Assembly: GCF_002980575.1 (NCBI RefSeq)
Contig: NZ_PVBS01000001.1
Span: 1,798,001-1,862,000, forward strand
Source: Sphingobacterium gobiense
GTDB lineage: Bacteria; Bacteroidota; Bacteroidia; Sphingobacteriales; Sphingobacteriaceae
DNA: 64,000 bases
Direction: 5' to 3'
Every line of letters starts with the position of its first letter. Positions within the stretch are counted from its first letter, which is position 1. The notes beneath the pieces were generated by a model, which was given only the letters and a program-made list of their open reading frames with translations, searched no databases and had not been told where the DNA came from. This document shows, in pieces, positions 61,898 through 64,000 of this stretch. Made by a program: the position numbers and the translations under genes.

Positions 61898-63736
61898 CTA
61901 TATGATTCCATACAAAGACCCACCTTTTGCCCCTAAACGATCTACCTTTCGCTCCACCGTCTCATCTTTGATCAAATCCGGCGCATGATGAGGCTTACTT
62001 CGTGCGTCGATGATCACGGGCCCTTTACATCCCCAATGTTTAAAGGAGGTAAAACTATCAATACCATAAATATCATAAGCGGGATTACTACGTGTGAAAG
62101 TTACCCACACAAAGTTATTAACGGTATCCGCCGTAAAGCCAGCATCGTCTGCCAGCACAATTAGCTGAATACCGGCCCAATCCTTCGATTGTACTTCCTT
62201 GCACCACGCATCGATAACATTCCCTTCATCAGTATATGTTGTAAACGGCCTTCCGTCGACCACGACAACACCCGGTAGAGGCATTTTAGCCTGGTTAAAC
62301 GGTCTAGGAAAATCTAGAGCGGTCGGAATTTCTTTCAGCAGTTCCCGTTTTTTGTTTCCTACAGCTGCAAATGTGACTTTCGAGCCGGCATTCAGCCCAT
62401 CGCCGGAATAATCCAACGTATCAATGGTCGTATTCGTTAAAAAATGTAAATCACGAGATAGATCTATGCGCTCGAAGACATGTATAAAAAACCGGGAGAT
62501 ATCGTGAATATCCAACTGCGGATTATCGTTACGCGCCGTGATAAACAGATATTTTGCTAAACTAAGCTGATTTGTTCCCAGTATCTGATTGGCAATCGTC
62601 AAGACTTCTTGTGGACGATTCACTTCTTGATACGGTGTATAACGCTCACTTCCTATTGCAAATAATAACGGGTGTACCCCCGCAGCATCAACCGCATGAA
62701 CAGCATGCAGACCGCTTATCTGTTGAGGAATTGCATTCCCTGTGATTTCATGAATCAGCGCACCAAAACTTGTATCTTCTTGTGGCGGCCTGCCTACAAC
62801 CGTAAATGACCAGATGGGGTTCCGGCGGTGGTAAACCTTATGCACTTTCATAAGTGGAAAGGGATGCGTCAAACTGTAATAACCTATATGATCCCCAAAG
62901 GGACCTTCGGGCTTTGTTTCATCAGGATACACCGTGCCGGTTATGACAAAATCAGCGTCAGCTGAAATACAGAACCCTTCTTCGTCATAGAAATAGCGAA
63001 AACGTCGGTTACCTAATGCTCCGGCAAAAATCATTTCGGAAAGTCCTTCGGGCAATGGCATCACTGCTGAAAGTGCGTGCGACGGTGGGCCGCCGACAAA
63101 AATACTGACCTTTAAGGGCACACCAAGTTGGTTTGCCTTTGTCTGATGTACGCCAATACCGCGGTGCAATTGATAGTGGAGACCAACCTCTTTATCTTCA
63201 ACATACTCGTTACCAGACAATTGTATTCTATACATTCCCAGATTAGCCCGCATAATGCCAGGACGCGAAATATCTTCTGTATACACTTGCGGCATTGTCA
63301 CAAATGCACCACCATCCATTGGCCAGTTGACGATTTGGGGTAAAGCAGATATTTGCGTTTGTCCGTACAATATAGAAGCCCCTCTTTTTTTCTTCCACGG
63401 AAGTGCGCCAAATGCCACCATGGACGAACCGACATAATTAAAAGGACTTTTCAGCACTGACGAGGGATCCATCTTTACATCAACCAATTTTTTTATGTGA
63501 TCTAATGTATCACGGAACATGAATTTTGAACGCTCTAACGTCCCGAAGAGGTTGGAAACCGCAGGAAATGTTGATCCTTTTATATTCTCAAAGAAAAGCG
63601 CGGGTCCAGCAACATCAAATACCCGCATATGGATGGCTGCCATTTCCAGGTGGGGATCTACCTCTTCTCTGATGCGTACCAAATGTCCGTGTTGTTCCAA
63701 ATCAGCGACACACGCTGCCAAACTGTTATATCCCAT
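61898..63736 (-). CDS. UbiD-family decarboxylase
   Basis: 612 residues of the prenylated-FMN-dependent UbiD family, longer than E. coli UbiD (about 500) because of a C-terminal extension typical of Bacteroidota. Features: FENIKGSTFPAVSNLFGTLERSKFMF, LHRGIGVHQTKANQLGVPLKVSIFVGGPPSHALSAVMPLPEGLSEMIFAGALGNRRFRYF, and DETKPEGPFGDHIGYYSLTHPFP with the E-R-E triad area. It probably decarboxylates a menaquinone precursor (futalosine-route MqnP/L analogue) or an aryl acid. No ubiX-type flavin prenyltransferase is in the window. Confidence 0.9.
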   Translation of the reverse strand: MGYNSLAACVADLEQHGHLVRIREEVDPHLEMAAIHMRVFDVAGPALFFENIKGSTFPAVSNLFGTLERSKFMFRDTLDHIKKLVDVKMDPSSVLKSPFNYVGSSMVAFGALPWKKKRGASILYGQTQISALPQIVNWPMDGGAFVTMPQVYTEDISRPGIMRANLGMYRIQLSGNEYVEDKEVGLHYQLHRGIGVHQTKANQLGVPLKVSIFVGGPPSHALSAVMPLPEGLSEMIFAGALGNRRFRYFYDEEGFCISADADFVITGTVYPDETKPEGPFGDHIGYYSLTHPFPLMKVHKVYHRRNPIWSFTVVGRPPQEDTSFGALIHEITGNAIPQQISGLHAVHAVDAAGVHPLLFAIGSERYTPYQEVNRPQEVLTIANQILGTNQLSLAKYLFITARNDNPQLDIHDISRFFIHVFERIDLSRDLHFLTNTTIDTLDYSGDGLNAGSKVTFAAVGNKKRELLKEIPTALDFPRPFNQAKMPLPGVVVVDGRPFTTYTDEGNVIDAWCKEVQSKDWAGIQLIVLADDAGFTADTVNNFVWVTFTRSNPAYDIYGIDSFTSFKHWGCKGPVIIDARSKPHHAPDLIKDETVERKVDRLGAKGGSLYGII

Positions 63737-63759
63737 GCCTTTCGAAATATAGTAAACAA

Positions 63760-63791
63760 CAAAAATAGTAGAATAACCGGAAAACGGGCAA
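63760..63791 (-). promoter_or_regulatory. Promoter of the UbiD-family gene
   Basis: On the minus strand TATTTTTG at 63767-63760 follows TTG at 63791-63789 with 21 bp between, a good -33/-7 pair; the ATG at 63736 is 23 bp downstream. Overlaps the downstream edge of the preceding gene only marginally. Confidence 0.55.
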
Positions 63792-63803
63792 TGAACAAGG
63801 AAA

Positions 63804-64000
63804 TTACTCTGCTAGAAGGATTTCTTCGATGGAAGAGAAGGTAAAGGAAAGATGCTTTTTCCAAGTATTAGTCACTACACTTTCCTCCTGGATACCGCGG
63901 AGAAAATCAGCCATTTCGGTATCGCTCTCCAAGCTTTTTTTGGATATTAGGTTAAGCAGCCAATGCGGTAAATAAACAACGGTTTGGGAAACTAACTTCA
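63804..64000 (-). CDS. Unidentified gene, 3' end only
   Basis: Reading the minus strand from the right edge gives 65 codons ending at a TAA at 63804-63806. The visible C-terminus contains KLVSQTVVYLPHWLLNL, then MADFLRGIQEESVVTNTWKKH and ends SSIEEILLAE. The codons look real (no interruption, balanced use), and the stop lies 13 bp from the UbiD promoter. No family can be named from the tail. Confidence 0.6.
   Translation of the reverse strand, partial: KLVSQTVVYLPHWLLNLISKKSLESDTEMADFLRGIQEESVVTNTWKKHLSFTFSSIEEILLAE

Noticed and set aside
1..64000. CRISPR arrays, prophage, integrase and insertion sequences
   Set aside because: No regular direct repeats with spacers and no transposase, recombinase or phage structural motifs in any frame were seen.

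Overview
The window looks like chromosomal DNA of a Bacteroidota bacterium, most likely a Sphingobacteriaceae relative (Sphingobacterium, Olivibacter or Pedobacter type). The grounds are a SusC/SusD pair with an ECF sigma factor and FecR anti-sigma factor, promoter-like sequences of the Bacteroidota type (TAnnTTTG near -7, TTTG or TTG near -33), few Shine-Dalgarno sequences, and many Crp/Fnr, HxlR, ECF41-like and PAS-kinase regulators. I see no rRNA, tRNA, CRISPR array, transposase, integrase or prophage gene. Gene density is high and base composition looks even by eye, so this is ordinary chromosome with accessory catabolic and stress modules.

Layout. 1-3.3 kb: an AraC-type regulator cut by the left edge, divergent from a three-gene operon (quinone oxidoreductase, HSL-type esterase, flavin NAD(P)H oxidoreductase). 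3.5-9.1 kb: an acetyltransferase, membrane proteins, a Crp/Fnr regulator, a DoxX-like protein, an HxlR regulator divergent from a YceI lipoprotein across a perfect 46-bp palindrome, then an ECF41-like sigma factor with an azoreductase and an NTF2-like protein. 9.3-12.1 kb: a secreted GH43-type protein and two membrane proteins. 12.2-16.3 kb: a six-gene minus-strand operon (YjdI ferredoxin-like protein, YjdJ acetyltransferase, OsmC, pirin, luciferase-like monooxygenase, a second YjdJ-like acetyltransferase) preceded by a separate Crp/Fnr gene. 16.5-17.7 kb: an AAA ATPase and RidA.

17.9-27 kb is a xylan-type polysaccharide utilization locus: ECF sigma factor divergent from FecR, SusC with an STN signalling domain, SusD, a GH10 xylanase lipoprotein and a PKD-domain lipoprotein. 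Next to it are an exported enolase-superfamily enzyme with a PfkB sugar kinase, a NYN-LOTUS RNA-metabolism protein, and a GH78 alpha-L-rhamnosidase. 33.6-37.8 kb holds an aldo/keto reductase, an ElaA-type acetyltransferase, a Crp/Fnr-AhpD pair, and a two-gene unit pairing a GntA-like (YqcI/YcgG) heme N-hydroxylase with a DUF1989 protein. Both of these families act on guanidino compounds, which makes this the best candidate here for an undescribed pathway.

37.9-47.6 kb: an AAA+/VWA pair, a triple-PAS histidine kinase, a membrane fatty-acid desaturase, a cold-shock protein, receiver proteins, NlpE-like and other lipoproteins, and two tandem TagD-like nucleotidyltransferases. 47.8-56.1 kb is a full glucan-to-trehalose operon with a TreY-MalQ fusion, GlgX/TreX and TreZ. 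The right end carries DUF2721, MFS, Hsp20, FolB, DUF1080, AsnB and UbiD genes and the 3' end of an unidentified gene.
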